From contig NZ_JBHLVH010000011.1 of NCBI RefSeq assembly GCF_042433515.1, forward strand, positions 42,987 through 106,986: a DNA stretch of 64,000 nucleotides. The letters are read 5' to 3'. A program made the translations under genes and the position numbers. This stretch comes from Kytococcus schroeteri (GTDB taxonomy: Bacteria; Actinomycetota; Actinomycetes; Actinomycetales; Dermatophilaceae). The notes under the pieces were generated by a model. The model made no database searches and was not told where the DNA came from. It saw only the letters and a list, made by a program, of their open reading frames with translations. Shown one piece after another: positions 33,738 to 43,214 of this stretch. The first letter of the stretch is position 1; each line of letters starts with the position of its first letter.

Positions 33738-34378
33738 GCGCGCACCTCCCGGAGCCACGGGGTGAGCAGCCGGCGGAGCAGCAGGATCACCGCATCGAAG
33801 AGCAGGGCGAGCAGCACACACCCGGCCATGCCCACGGCGATCATGCCCAGGTCATCCCGGTTGAAGCCGCGCGTGAAGAGGATCCCGAGCTGGGGGATGC
33901 CCACCAGCGCGGCCACGCTCACGATGCTGACGTTGCTCACGGCCGCCACCCGCAGGCCCGCGGCGATGACGGGGACCGCCAGCGGCAGCTCGACGCGCGT
34001 CAGCCGCCGCCAGCGCCCGAGGCCCATCGCGGTGGCGGCCTGCCGCACGTGCTCCGGCACCGCCCCCAGGCCGTCGGCCACGTTCCGCACCAACAACGCC
34101 ACGGTGTACAACGACATCGCGATCAGCACGTTCAGCGGGTCGAGGATCTGCGTGCCGATGATGCCCGGCAGCAAGATGAACAGCGCCAGCGAGGGGATCG
34201 TGTAGAGCAGCGCACTGCCGGAGACCAGGGCCGTCCGGAGTCGCGGAACCCGCGCAGCCACCCACCCCAGCGGCAGGGCGAGCGTCAGGCCGATCAGCAG
34301 GGGCAGGCCCGCCAGGTAGACGTGCGCGAGCCCGAGCTCCCAGAGCTCGGACCACTCGACGTTGCCGATCTCGCTCAC
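33734..34378 (-). CDS. OpuC-type ABC permease
   Basis: 214 residues from a GTG that overlaps the ATPase stop (GTGA). Spans and the EAA-like loop AATAMGLGRWRRLTRVELPLA fit the BPD-transport family. It forms a heteromeric channel with the product of 33737-33045. Confidence 0.92.
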   Translation of the reverse strand: MSEIGNVEWSELWELGLAHVYLAGLPLLIGLTLALPLGWVAARVPRLRTALVSGSALLYTIPSLALFILLPGIIGTQILDPLNVLIAMSLYTVALLVRNVADGLGAVPEHVRQAATAMGLGRWRRLTRVELPLAVPVIAAGLRVAAVSNVSIVSVAALVGIPQLGILFTRGFNRDDLGMIAVGMAGCVLLALLFDAVILLLRRLLTPWLREVRA

Positions 34379-35529
34379 GGCGCACCCCCCGCGGTGGCGT
34401 CAGCGTCCTCCCGCCTCGGCTGCTCGGGACGGGGCTCGTCCTCGTGGCGCGAGGCCGGGTCGGCGCGGTCGGTCTGCGTGATGACGTCGAGCACGTCGTG
34501 CGGACGCACCGTCCCCAGCAGCCGTCCGTCGTCGTCCACCACCACGCCGCGCTGGCTCGGGGAGGACAGCGCCGCGTCGAGCAGGGCCCGCAACGACCCG
34601 TCGCGGCGGGCGAGCGTGCCCCCCAGGCGCAGCTCACCCTCCCGGGCCGTGCCGCCCGCATCGGCCCGCAGCCACCCCAGCGGGTGGGAGTCGTCGTCGA
34701 CCGCGAGCACCCAGTCGGCCCCGCGCGGCAGCGGCTCGCCGATGCGGACCGCGTCCTCCCGCTGCAGCGGCACCTCCCCGGTGTGGAAGGCCAGGGAGCG
34801 GTACCCGCGGTCGCGCCCCACGAAGTCGGCCACGAAGTCGTCGGCGGGACGGGCCATCACGCGCGCCGGGGAGTCGACCTGCGCCAGGTGGCCGCCCTCC
34901 CGCAGGATGGCGACCTGATCCCCCAGCCGCATGGCCTCGTCGATGTCGTGGGTGACCAGCACGATGGTGGTGCCGATCTCGTCCTGGAGGCGCAGGAACT
35001 CCTCCTGCAGCCGCTCGCGCACGATGGGGTCGACCGCGCTGAACGGCTCGTCCATGAGCATCACCGGCGGGTCGGCGGCCAGGGCCCGGGCCACCCCGAC
35101 GCGCTGCTGCTGCCCGCCGGAGAGCTGGGCGGGGTAGCGCTGGGCGAGGTCCGGGTCGAGGCCCACCCGCTCAAGCAGCTCCAGCGCCCGGGAGCGGGCC
35201 TTCTGCTTGCTCCAACCGACCAGCAGGGGCACCGTCATGACGTTGCGCAGCACCGTCTGGTGCGGGAACAGCCCGCCGTGCTGGATGACGTAGCCGATGG
35301 TGCGGCGCAGCTCGTTCGCGTCGAGGTCGGTGTTCGGGCGCCCGTCGATCAGGATCCGGCCGTCGGACGGCTCGACCATGCGGTTGATCATCCGCAGGCT
35401 CGTCGTCTTGCCGCAGCCCGACGGCCCGACCAGCACTGTGATCTGCCCTGTGGGGCACTCCAGAGTCAGGTCGTCCACGGCCACGGTCCCGTTGCCGAAA
35501 CGCTTGCTCACGCCCTCGAAGCGGATCAT
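34375..35529 (-). CDS. OpuC-type ABC ATPase with CBS region
   Basis: 384 residues from the ATG at 35529. Walker A GPSGCGKTTS (about 36-45), Q-loop VIQHGGLFPH, signature LSGGQQQR, Walker B VMLMDEPFSAVDP. From about 260 on there is a CBS-type regulatory region (PLPRGADWVLAVDDDSHPLG ... RGVVVDDDGRLLGTV), which in OpuA/OpuC systems senses ionic strength. First gene of the operon. The ribosome site is weak, and an upstream in-frame GTG two codons earlier is possible. Confidence 0.93.
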   Translation of the reverse strand: MIRFEGVSKRFGNGTVAVDDLTLECPTGQITVLVGPSGCGKTTSLRMINRMVEPSDGRILIDGRPNTDLDANELRRTIGYVIQHGGLFPHQTVLRNVMTVPLLVGWSKQKARSRALELLERVGLDPDLAQRYPAQLSGGQQQRVGVARALAADPPVMLMDEPFSAVDPIVRERLQEEFLRLQDEIGTTIVLVTHDIDEAMRLGDQVAILREGGHLAQVDSPARVMARPADDFVADFVGRDRGYRSLAFHTGEVPLQREDAVRIGEPLPRGADWVLAVDDDSHPLGWLRADAGGTAREGELRLGGTLARRDGSLRALLDAALSSPSQRGVVVDDDGRLLGTVRPHDVLDVITQTDRADPASRHEDEPRPEQPRREDADATAGGAP

Positions 35530-35618
35530 GGGCACGACCCTACGCGGGGCCACCGACAACCGCATCGGGACCAGCACCGGGCACCCGGGCGACGCTCACC
35601 CCATCGGGGAGGGCCGCC

Positions 35619-36203
35619 TCAGATCTGGGTGCGGTGGAAGTTCGCCCAGCTGCGCGAGGCGGTCGGCCCACGTTGGCCCTGGTAGTGCGAGCCGTAGGTG
35701 GCACTGCCGTAGGGGTGCTGCGCGGGCGAGGACAGCTGGAAGAAGCAGAGCTGCCCGATCTTCATGCCCGGGTGCAGCACGATCGGCAGGGTGGCCACGT
35801 TGCTGAGCTCCAGCGTGACGTGGCCGGAGAAGCCGGGGTCCACGAAGCCGGCCGTCGCGTGGGTGAGCAGTCCCAGGCGCCCGAGCGAGCTCTTGCCCTC
35901 CACGCGGGCGGCGATGTCGTCCGGGAGCGTGATCTGCTCGTAGGTGCTGCCGAGCACGAACTCCCCGGGGTGCAGCACGAACGGCTCGTCGGGCTCCACC
36001 TCCACCAGGCGCGTCAGGTCGGGCTGTTCGGCGGCGGGGTCGATGACCGGGTACTTGTGGTTGTCGAACAGCCGGAAGTAGCGGTCCAGCCGGACGTCGA
36101 CGCTGCTGGGCTGCAGCATCGACGGCTCCCACGGGTCGAGGCGCACGGCCGAGTCGTCGCCGGCGTCGATGCGGGCGGAGATGTCGCGGTCGGACAGCAG
36201 CAT
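35619..36203 (-). CDS. dcd: dCTP deaminase
   Basis: 194 residues. MLLSDRDISARIDAGD at the start, EGKSSLGRLGLLTHATAGFVD with the catalytic Glu region, and the C-terminal nucleotide-covering segment YGSHYQGQRGPTASR. The actinobacterial enzymes of this type are bifunctional and give dUMP directly from dCTP; the HATAGF stretch fits that type, but sequence alone does not settle it. Confidence 0.95.
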   Translation of the reverse strand: MLLSDRDISARIDAGDDSAVRLDPWEPSMLQPSSVDVRLDRYFRLFDNHKYPVIDPAAEQPDLTRLVEVEPDEPFVLHPGEFVLGSTYEQITLPDDIAARVEGKSSLGRLGLLTHATAGFVDPGFSGHVTLELSNVATLPIVLHPGMKIGQLCFFQLSSPAQHPYGSATYGSHYQGQRGPTASRSWANFHRTQI

Positions 36204-36314
36204 GGGGCGAGGTTACCGGGGCGAGGGCGGTGGCTCACAGCCGTTGAACGAGACCTCGCGCGCCCGTGGCGGGCACCCCCGGGAGCCCGTGTACCATGGG
36301 CTCCCGCAACCCTC

Positions 36315-36388
36315 GCGGGTGTAGTTCAATGGTAGAACATCAGCTTCCCAAGCTGAATACGCGAGTTCGATTCTCGTCACCCGCTCCA
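36315..36388 (+). tRNA. tRNA-Gly (CCC)
   Basis: Acceptor GCGGGTG pairs with CACCCGC. Loop TTCCCAA gives anticodon CCC, and CCA is encoded (36386-36388). Confidence 0.95.
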
Positions 36389-36467
36389 CCGCCCCGTCCG
36401 GCACCGCCGGGCGGGGTTCTTGCGTCCCGGGACGCCTGCGCCGCGCGCACGCAAAGCACCGCCGCAC

Positions 36468-38168
36468 TCAGACCGCCAAGCGCGGGATCGCCTCGATGAG
36501 GGAGCGGGTGTAGTCCGTCCCCGGCGCGGACCACAGCTGTTCGGTGGGCGCCACCTCCACCAGCTCACCGCGCCGCATCACGGCCACCCGCTCACACACG
36601 TGCCGGACCACCGCGAGGTCGTGGCTCACGAAGACCAGCGTCAGCCCCAGCTCGTCCACCAGCTCCCCGATGAGGTCCAGCACCTGCCCGCGCACGCTCA
36701 CATCCAGGGCGGAGACCGGCTCGTCGGCCAGCAGCACCCGCGGCGAGGGCGCCAGGGCCCGTGCGATGCTGATGCGCTGGCGCTGCCCACCGCTGAACTG
36801 GTGCGGGTGGCGCCGCATCATCGAGGGGTCCAGCCCCACCCGCACCAGCAGCTCGGCCACGCGGTCGTCCCGGTCGCCCCCGGACCACCCCTGCGCCGCG
36901 AGCGGCTCGGCCACCACGTCGCGCACGGTCATCCGCGGGTCCAGCGAGTCGCGCGGGTCCTGGAACACCATCTGCACGCTCTCCCGCAGCCACCCGAGCC
37001 GGCGCTCCGGCACGCCCGAGACCTGCCGCCCGAGCACCTCGACCCGCCCCGATGCGGGGGACTCCAGCCCCGCGACCAGTCGCAGCAGCGTCGACTTGCC
37101 CGACCCCGACTCCCCGACGATGCCGAAGCGTTCGCCGGGCTCGACGGTGAGGCTCACCCCATCGAGCGCCACGACCTGCGGCGGGGCGGAGAACAGGCTC
37201 CGGCGGGGGCGGGTGTAGACCTGTCGCACGTCCTCCACCGCGACGGCGGGAGCCTCCGGCGGGGTGCTCTCGCCGGGCTCGACCACCGCATCGATGCCGG
37301 GCGATCCGGCGAGGTCGAGCACCGTGGTCTCGGTGCCCGCGCGGGGCTTCAGGCGCGAGGCCGCCACCAGGGCCTGCGTGTACGGCTGCTGGGGGGCGCC
37401 GAAGACCTCGGCCACCGTCCCGCGCTCCACCACCTGCCCGTCGTTGAGCACCACCACGCGCTCACACACCTGCGAGACCACGGCGAGGTCGTGGGTGATG
37501 AACAGCAGCGCCGCGTCGTGCTCGCGGGCGCCGTCGAGCAGCTGGCGCAGCACGGTGGCCTGCACGGTCACGTCCAGGGCGGTGGTCGGCTCGTCGCAGA
37601 TCAGCACGTCGGGGTCGTTGGCCAGCGCGATGGCGATGACCACCCGCTGTCGCTGCCCGCCGGAGAGCTGGTGCGGGTGGGCGCGGGCGACCGCGGCCGC
37701 ATCGGTGATGCCCACGCTCTCGAGCAGCTCCACGGCTCGGCGGGCGGCGGCGTCCCCGCGGGCGGTGCCGTGGATCTCCATCACCTCGGCCACCTGGTCG
37801 CCCACGCGCATCGTGGGATTGAGCGCGCTCATGGGCTCCTGGAAGACCATCGAGAGGTCCAGGCCGCGGATGCGCGACATCGCACGGTCGCTGGCGCCCA
37901 CCACCTGCGTGGTGGCACCCCCCTCGGGCGTGAGCTCGATGCTGCCGGTGGCGTGCAGGTTGTCCGGCAGCAGCCCCATGATCGCCAGGGCCGTGAGCGA
38001 CTTGCCCGACCCGGACTCACCGATCAGACCGACGCGCTCGCCCGCATCGAGGGTGAGGTCCACCCCGGAGACCAAGGTGCGGTGGCGGGTGCCGACGGAC
38101 AGGTCGCGCGCCACCAGGCGGGGGCGCGGGTCAGTCGGTGCGGGGGTGTCGGCGGCCATGTCACTCAC
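36468..38168 (-). CDS. dipeptide ABC importer, fused double ATPase (DppD-DppF)
   Basis: 566 residues from a GTG overlapping the permease stop by four bases. Two complete ATPase halves: Walker A GESGSGKS at about 50 and again at about 350, signature LSGGQRQR and FSGGQRQR, Walker B LICDEPTTALD and LLADEPVSALD, each ending in the oligopeptide-binding YT(Q/R)(A/S)L element. It supplies both ATPases of one peptide importer on a single chain, as in GsiA-type proteins. Last gene of the operon. Confidence 0.94.
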   Translation of the reverse strand: MSDMAADTPAPTDPRPRLVARDLSVGTRHRTLVSGVDLTLDAGERVGLIGESGSGKSLTALAIMGLLPDNLHATGSIELTPEGGATTQVVGASDRAMSRIRGLDLSMVFQEPMSALNPTMRVGDQVAEVMEIHGTARGDAAARRAVELLESVGITDAAAVARAHPHQLSGGQRQRVVIAIALANDPDVLICDEPTTALDVTVQATVLRQLLDGAREHDAALLFITHDLAVVSQVCERVVVLNDGQVVERGTVAEVFGAPQQPYTQALVAASRLKPRAGTETTVLDLAGSPGIDAVVEPGESTPPEAPAVAVEDVRQVYTRPRRSLFSAPPQVVALDGVSLTVEPGERFGIVGESGSGKSTLLRLVAGLESPASGRVEVLGRQVSGVPERRLGWLRESVQMVFQDPRDSLDPRMTVRDVVAEPLAAQGWSGGDRDDRVAELLVRVGLDPSMMRRHPHQFSGGQRQRISIARALAPSPRVLLADEPVSALDVSVRGQVLDLIGELVDELGLTLVFVSHDLAVVRHVCERVAVMRRGELVEVAPTEQLWSAPGTDYTRSLIEAIPRLAV

Positions 38169-39067
38169 TGGTCGACCACCTGCATCTGCGGGTCGAAGCG
38201 GTCACGCAGCCCGTCGCCGAGCAGGTTGAACCCCAGCACGGCCAGCGCGATCGCCACCCCGGGCACGATCGCCAGGCGCGGGTCCGAGGCCAGCAACGAC
38301 TGGCTCTCCTGCAGCATCCGGCCCCAGCTGGGGGTGGGCGGCGGCGTGCCGAAGCCCAGGAAGCTCAGCCCCGCCTCGGCGAGGATCGCCAGCGCGAAGC
38401 TCACCGAGGCCTGCACGATGACCAGCCCCACCACGTTCGGCAGCACGTGGCGCCAGCCGATGGATGCGGGGCGCCGCCCGGCCACGCGGGCGGCGGTGAT
38501 GAACTCCCGCGGCAGGATGCCCAGCGCCCCGGCACGGGTCACGCGGGCGAAGCTGGGGACGCTGGCCAGGCCGATGGCGACCATGGCGGACGTGGTCGAG
38601 GCCCCGAAGACCGCGGCGAACATGATGGCCAGCAGCAGACCGGGGAAGGCCAGGCCGATGTCGGCGGCGCGCATGATCAACCCGTCGAGCCAGCGCGGCC
38701 CCATCGCCGAGAGGATGCCGAGCGGCACCCCCAGCAGCGCAGCCACGCCCACGGCCACGAAGCCCACGTACAGCGTCGTGCGCGCCCCGACGAGGACTTG
38801 GCTGAACGTGTCGCGCCCGAACTTGTCGGTCCCCAGCCAGTGCTCGGCGCTCGGCCCTTGGAGCCGGTCGGAGGCGACCACCCGGGTGGGGTCGAAGGGG
38901 GTCCACACGTAGGAGAGCAGCGCCATCGCCACCATCACGGCCACGATCACCCCGCCGACCACCAGGTAGGCGCGGCCGGCACGGCTCGGGGGACGCCCCG
39001 CATCGCCGGTCGCGCGCGAGGGCGCGGCGGGCCCGTACGCGCCGCCGGGGGTCACGGGGGCGCTCAT
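38165..39067 (-). CDS. dipeptide ABC permease (DppC-like)
   Basis: 300 residues from the ATG at 39067, overlapping the DppB stop (ATGA). After a Pro/Ala/Gly-rich head come the DppC features: HWLGTDKFGRDTFSQVLVGA (about 84-103), six spans and the EAA loop ITAARVAGRRPASIGWRHVLP. The end RDRFDPQMQ is typical. Confidence 0.94.
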   Translation of the reverse strand: MSAPVTPGGAYGPAAPSRATGDAGRPPSRAGRAYLVVGGVIVAVMVAMALLSYVWTPFDPTRVVASDRLQGPSAEHWLGTDKFGRDTFSQVLVGARTTLYVGFVAVGVAALLGVPLGILSAMGPRWLDGLIMRAADIGLAFPGLLLAIMFAAVFGASTTSAMVAIGLASVPSFARVTRAGALGILPREFITAARVAGRRPASIGWRHVLPNVVGLVIVQASVSFALAILAEAGLSFLGFGTPPPTPSWGRMLQESQSLLASDPRLAIVPGVAIALAVLGFNLLGDGLRDRFDPQMQVVDQ

Positions 39068-40011
39068 GCGCGTCCTCCGATGCGGGGGTCGATCACCACG
39101 TACAGCACGTCCACCAGGAAGTTGACCACCAGCACCATGGCCACCAGCACCATGACCACGTCCTGCACCAGGATCAGGTCGCGCTGCGCGACGGCGTCCA
39201 CCAGCATCGAGCCCACCCCGGGGATCACGAAGACGCGCTCGATGACCACGGCCCCCACCAGCATCGAGGTCAGCGACAGGCCCAGCACGGTCACCACCGG
39301 CACCGCGGCGTTCCGCCACCCGTGGCGCGCCAGCGCCCGCCGCCGGGTGAGCCCCTTGGCCCGCGCGGTGCGGATGAAGTCGGTGTCCATCACCTCCAAC
39401 ACGGCGTTGCGCACGTAGCGGGCCAGGATCGCCGCCTGCACCAGCGCCAGCGAGACCGCGGGCAGCACCAGGTTGCGCAGGAACTCCCCCACCCCCTCGA
39501 TGGGGGGAGTCCACCCGCCGGAGGGCAGCCACCCCAACCGCACCGCGAACAGGGCAATGAGCAGGATGCCCGCCAGGAAGGCCGGCACCGCCATGCCCAC
39601 CTGGCTGGCCGCGGAGAGCACCACACCCACGCCGGACCGGTGCCGCAGGGCCATCACGGCTCCCAGCGGCACGGCGACCAGCACCGCGAGCGCCATCGCC
39701 GTGCCCACCAGCCACAGGGTGACGGCGAAACGGTCCACCAGCTGCGGGGCGATCTCCGCCCGGGAGACGTAGGACTGCCCCAGGTCCAGGGTCAGCAGGC
39801 CGGTCACCCACTCGGTGTAACGCACCGGCCAAGAGCGGTCGAGCCCGAACTCCTCCCGCATCTGCGCCACGGACTCCTCAGAGGCGTTCAGCCCCAGGGC
39901 CACCCGCGCCGGGTCACCGGGCAGCACCGCCATCACCGCGAACACGATGAGGCTCGCCACCGCCAGGCTGACCAGCAGGACGGCGAAGCGGGAGGCCAGG
40001 CGCAGCAGCAT
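39064..40011 (-). CDS. dipeptide ABC permease (DppB-like)
   Basis: 315 residues from the ATG at 40011. Six spans, the periplasmic LPGDPARVALGLNASEE-type segment and the EAA loop IRTARAKGLTRRRALARHG. It starts 25 bases after the symporter gene and overlaps dppC by four bases. Confidence 0.94.
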   Translation of the reverse strand: MLLRLASRFAVLLVSLAVASLIVFAVMAVLPGDPARVALGLNASEESVAQMREEFGLDRSWPVRYTEWVTGLLTLDLGQSYVSRAEIAPQLVDRFAVTLWLVGTAMALAVLVAVPLGAVMALRHRSGVGVVLSAASQVGMAVPAFLAGILLIALFAVRLGWLPSGGWTPPIEGVGEFLRNLVLPAVSLALVQAAILARYVRNAVLEVMDTDFIRTARAKGLTRRRALARHGWRNAAVPVVTVLGLSLTSMLVGAVVIERVFVIPGVGSMLVDAVAQRDLILVQDVVMVLVAMVLVVNFLVDVLYVVIDPRIGGRA

Positions 40012-40036
40012 CAGAGCCGCCCGAGATCCATGCCGC

Positions 40037-41494
40037 TCACCGCTTCTCCCCCGCGGCGGCGCGGACCTCGGGCATGCCCATGCCGTCACCCCACAGCGAG
40101 ACGTTCCGGGCCTGCGGCAGCTCGGAGCGGCGGAACACGGGCTCCTCGCCCCGCTTGCGCTGATCGTCGTAGTTCTTGAGCATCGCGATGGCCAGACCGC
40201 CCAGCGGCAGGATGGCGATGAGGTTGATGGTGGCCATGAAGCCCATCACCAGGTCGGCCAGGTTCCACACCAGCGCCACCGAGCCGAGCGCGCCGCCGAC
40301 CACGCACAGCACCACCAGCACGCGGAAGACGATGATGGCCAGCTGGGCGTTGCGCTTGCCGGCCAGGAACCGGATGTTGGCCTCCCCGTAGTAGCTGTTG
40401 CCCAGGATGGAGGACCACGCCAGGAAAAAGATGACCACCGACAGGAACGGCCCGGCCCAGCTGCCCACCTGCTCCTGCAGGGCGCTCTGGGTGAGGCCGA
40501 TTCCCTGCGGGTCGTCGACGCCGAACTGGGGGTTGGACAGCAGGATCACGAAAGCCGTGGCCGAGCAGACGATGATGGTGTCGAAGTAGACGCCCAGGGC
40601 CTGCACCAGACCCTGCTTGGCCGGGTGGCTCACCGAGGCCGTCGCCGCCGCGTTGGGCACCGAACCCATACCGGCCTCGTTGGAGAACAGGCCGCGGCGC
40701 ATGCCCTGCATCAGCGCCGCGCCGATGCCGGCCCCCGCGACCTCCTTGAAGCCCAGCGCGTGCCCCACGATGTGGGCGAACATGGCCGGGACCTCGGTGA
40801 TGTTCAGCGCCACGACCACCAGGGCCACCAGGATGTACAGCGTGGCCATCACCGGGACGATGACCTCGGTCACCGCCGAGACCCGCTTCACGCCACCGAA
40901 GATGACCACGCCGGTCAGCCCCGCCAGCACCAGGCCGGTGATCAGCGCGATGTTCTCCACCCCGGAGAGCGTGTCCTGCAGCGAGTAGCTGATCGAGTTG
41001 GACTGCACGGCGTTGAAGACGAAGCCGTAGGTGAACGTGATGATCACGGCAAAGAGCACGGCCACCGGATTCCAGCCCAGCCCGTCGCGGATGTAGTACG
41101 CCGGCCCACCGACGTACCCGTCCCCGCCCTTGACCTTGTACAGCTGGGCCATGGTGGACTCGACGAAGGCCGTCGCGCCGCCGATGATGGCCAGCACCCA
41201 CATCCAGAACACCGCCCCGGGGCCACCGACGGCGATGGCGACGGCCACCCCGGCCACGTTGCCGGTGCCCACGCGGGAGGCCGCGGAGACGGTGAAGGCG
41301 CGGAAGGCGGAGATGCCGTCATCGGAGTCCGAGCCGGGCTTCTCCAGGATGTTGCGCACCATCTCCGGCAGCAGGCGCAGCTGCACGACGCCGGTGCGGA
41401 GGGTGAACCAGACACCGGCGATGACCAGGAGCACGATCACCAGGTACCAGTAGTACCCGTTGATGTCGGAGATCTTGGTGGCGAGAGCATCCAT
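40037..41494 (-). CDS. sodium:alanine/glycine symporter (AGCS family)
   Basis: 485 residues, about eleven spans. It has the AGCS signature SRVGTGNVAGVAVAIAVGGP (about 74-93) and the FSNEAGMGSVPNAAATA block. It imports alanine or glycine with sodium. It lies between the peptide-binding protein gene (75 bases upstream) and the peptide permeases (25 bases downstream) on the same strand, so probably forms one transcription unit with them. Confidence 0.94.
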   Translation of the reverse strand: MDALATKISDINGYYWYLVIVLLVIAGVWFTLRTGVVQLRLLPEMVRNILEKPGSDSDDGISAFRAFTVSAASRVGTGNVAGVAVAIAVGGPGAVFWMWVLAIIGGATAFVESTMAQLYKVKGGDGYVGGPAYYIRDGLGWNPVAVLFAVIITFTYGFVFNAVQSNSISYSLQDTLSGVENIALITGLVLAGLTGVVIFGGVKRVSAVTEVIVPVMATLYILVALVVVALNITEVPAMFAHIVGHALGFKEVAGAGIGAALMQGMRRGLFSNEAGMGSVPNAAATASVSHPAKQGLVQALGVYFDTIIVCSATAFVILLSNPQFGVDDPQGIGLTQSALQEQVGSWAGPFLSVVIFFLAWSSILGNSYYGEANIRFLAGKRNAQLAIIVFRVLVVLCVVGGALGSVALVWNLADLVMGFMATINLIAILPLGGLAIAMLKNYDDQRKRGEEPVFRRSELPQARNVSLWGDGMGMPEVRAAAGEKR

Positions 41495-41569
41495 GGGGGG
41501 CAGCGTACGTGGGCCGCGGGCCGGAACCGCAGTTCCTGATGGGGTGACGCGCGCCGGAGGACGCTCACC

Positions 41570-43108
41570 TCATCGGCGCAGGGCGGTGAGGTCGAACCCC
41601 TCGGTGACGGCGTTGGTGGGGATGCCCTGGATGTCGGCGTCGGCCACCACCAGGTTCGGCAGGAGGAAGAGGAAGTCCGCCGCCGCGTCGGTGCTGATGA
41701 TCTCGGCCGCCTTCCTCATCTGCTCGGTCTGCTCCTCCTGCGTGCCGGCGTCCGCGGCCTGCAGGGCCTTGGTCAGCTCGGGGTTCTCGTAGCGCAGGTA
41801 GTACTCGGGGTTGCCGAACACGTTGCCGAGGTCGCGCGGCTCCACGTGGGCGACGATGGACAGGTCGTAGTCGGCGCTCGAGTACACCTGCTCCAGCCAC
41901 GATGCGGGGAACTCGAGCTGGTCGAGCTGCACCCGCAGACCGGCCTCCTCCAGCTGCGACTTCACCACCTGCCCGCACTCGGTGGCGTACGGCAGGGTTG
42001 GCACGCGCAGGCGCAGGGGGCGGTCGACGCCGGCCTCCTCCACCAGGTCCTTGGCCTTCTCCAGGTCGTGGGGGAAGTCGCCGGTGCGGTCGGTGTACCA
42101 GGGGTCGGTGGGCGGCACCATGGAGCCGATCAGCTCGCCCTTGCCCGCCCAGCAGGTGGCCAGCAGCGCCTGGTGGTCGATGGCATGACGGATCGCCTGG
42201 CGCAGCGGCTCGGACTGCATGGTGGCGTTGCCGTGGTTGAAGCTGAGCACGACCTCGCCGTTGGTGGTGCCCTCGATGACCTGCAGGTCGTCCTTGCCCT
42301 CGAACTGGCTGAGGGACTCCGGAGCCTGCACGGTGGTCTCGATGTCGATGTCGCCGGTGAGCATCGCGTTGTTCAGCGCGGTGCCGTCCTTAAAGTACCG
42401 GAAGACGGCCGTGGCGAAGTACGGCTTCTCGCCCGTGAAGTCCTCGCGGCGCTCCAGGGTGATGCGGTCACCGCGCTTCCAGTCGGTGACGTCGTACGGG
42501 CCGGAGCCGACCGGATTGGTGGCCAGCTCCGCATCGGTCTCGCTGGGGAAGACGGCGCCGACGCGGGTGGTCATGGCGTACAGCCAGCTGTTGCTGGGCT
42601 CGGACAGGGTGACCTCGACGGTGTGGTCGTCGGTGGCCTCGGCGGACTCGACGACGTCCATCTGGGACTTCAGCGAGCTGGTCCAGGCCGTGCCCTGCAC
42701 GGCCTCGATGCTGGAGACCACGTCCTGCGCGGTGAGCTCGCTGCCGTCGGAGAAGGTGCGGTCGGTCGGCAGGGTGAAGGTGTAGGTGAGGCGGTCGTCG
42801 GACACCTCGTGCGACTCCGCGAGCGCATCGACGATCTCGCCGGACTCGGGGTCGACGGTCACGAGGGTCTCGTAGACGTTGCCGAGCAGCAGCTGCGGGA
42901 TCGCGGCACCGTCACCGGTGCGGAAGTCCAACGTGGCGGGCTCGGCCACCAGGCCGAGGGTGACGGTCTCGTCGGAGGGCCCGCTGGCCCCCTCGGAGCC
43001 GGAGGTGCCGGAGCCGTCGGGGTCGGTGGAGCTCCCGGCGCTGCAGGCAGTGAGGACGAGCAGTGCAGCCCCGGCGAGGGCTGCGGCGCGGCGGGTGGAA
43101 CGGTTCAC
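41570..43108 (-). CDS. peptide ABC binding lipoprotein (family 5, DppA-like)
   Basis: 512 residues from the GTG at 43108, with GGAG nine bases upstream. Lipobox LTAC (Cys about 21), a Ser/Gly linker, then a family 5 solute-binding domain (ETLVTVDPESGEIVDALAES ..., YTFTLPTDRTFSDGSELTAQ ..., NPVGSGPYDVTDW). It captures the peptide for the ABC system encoded further down the strand. First gene of this operon. Confidence 0.92.
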   Translation of the reverse strand: MNRSTRRAAALAGAALLVLTACSAGSSTDPDGSGTSGSEGASGPSDETVTLGLVAEPATLDFRTGDGAAIPQLLLGNVYETLVTVDPESGEIVDALAESHEVSDDRLTYTFTLPTDRTFSDGSELTAQDVVSSIEAVQGTAWTSSLKSQMDVVESAEATDDHTVEVTLSEPSNSWLYAMTTRVGAVFPSETDAELATNPVGSGPYDVTDWKRGDRITLERREDFTGEKPYFATAVFRYFKDGTALNNAMLTGDIDIETTVQAPESLSQFEGKDDLQVIEGTTNGEVVLSFNHGNATMQSEPLRQAIRHAIDHQALLATCWAGKGELIGSMVPPTDPWYTDRTGDFPHDLEKAKDLVEEAGVDRPLRLRVPTLPYATECGQVVKSQLEEAGLRVQLDQLEFPASWLEQVYSSADYDLSIVAHVEPRDLGNVFGNPEYYLRYENPELTKALQAADAGTQEEQTEQMRKAAEIISTDAAADFLFLLPNLVVADADIQGIPTNAVTEGFDLTALRR

Positions 43109-43214
43109 GGTGACTCCCAGATCGCGGGGCGGCACCCTTGCCACCCTCGGACGGCGCACAGTCTGCGCCGTCGGGGGCCCTCTTGGCCAGTTCCCGGCGC
43201 CCGGGGGTGGTGGT

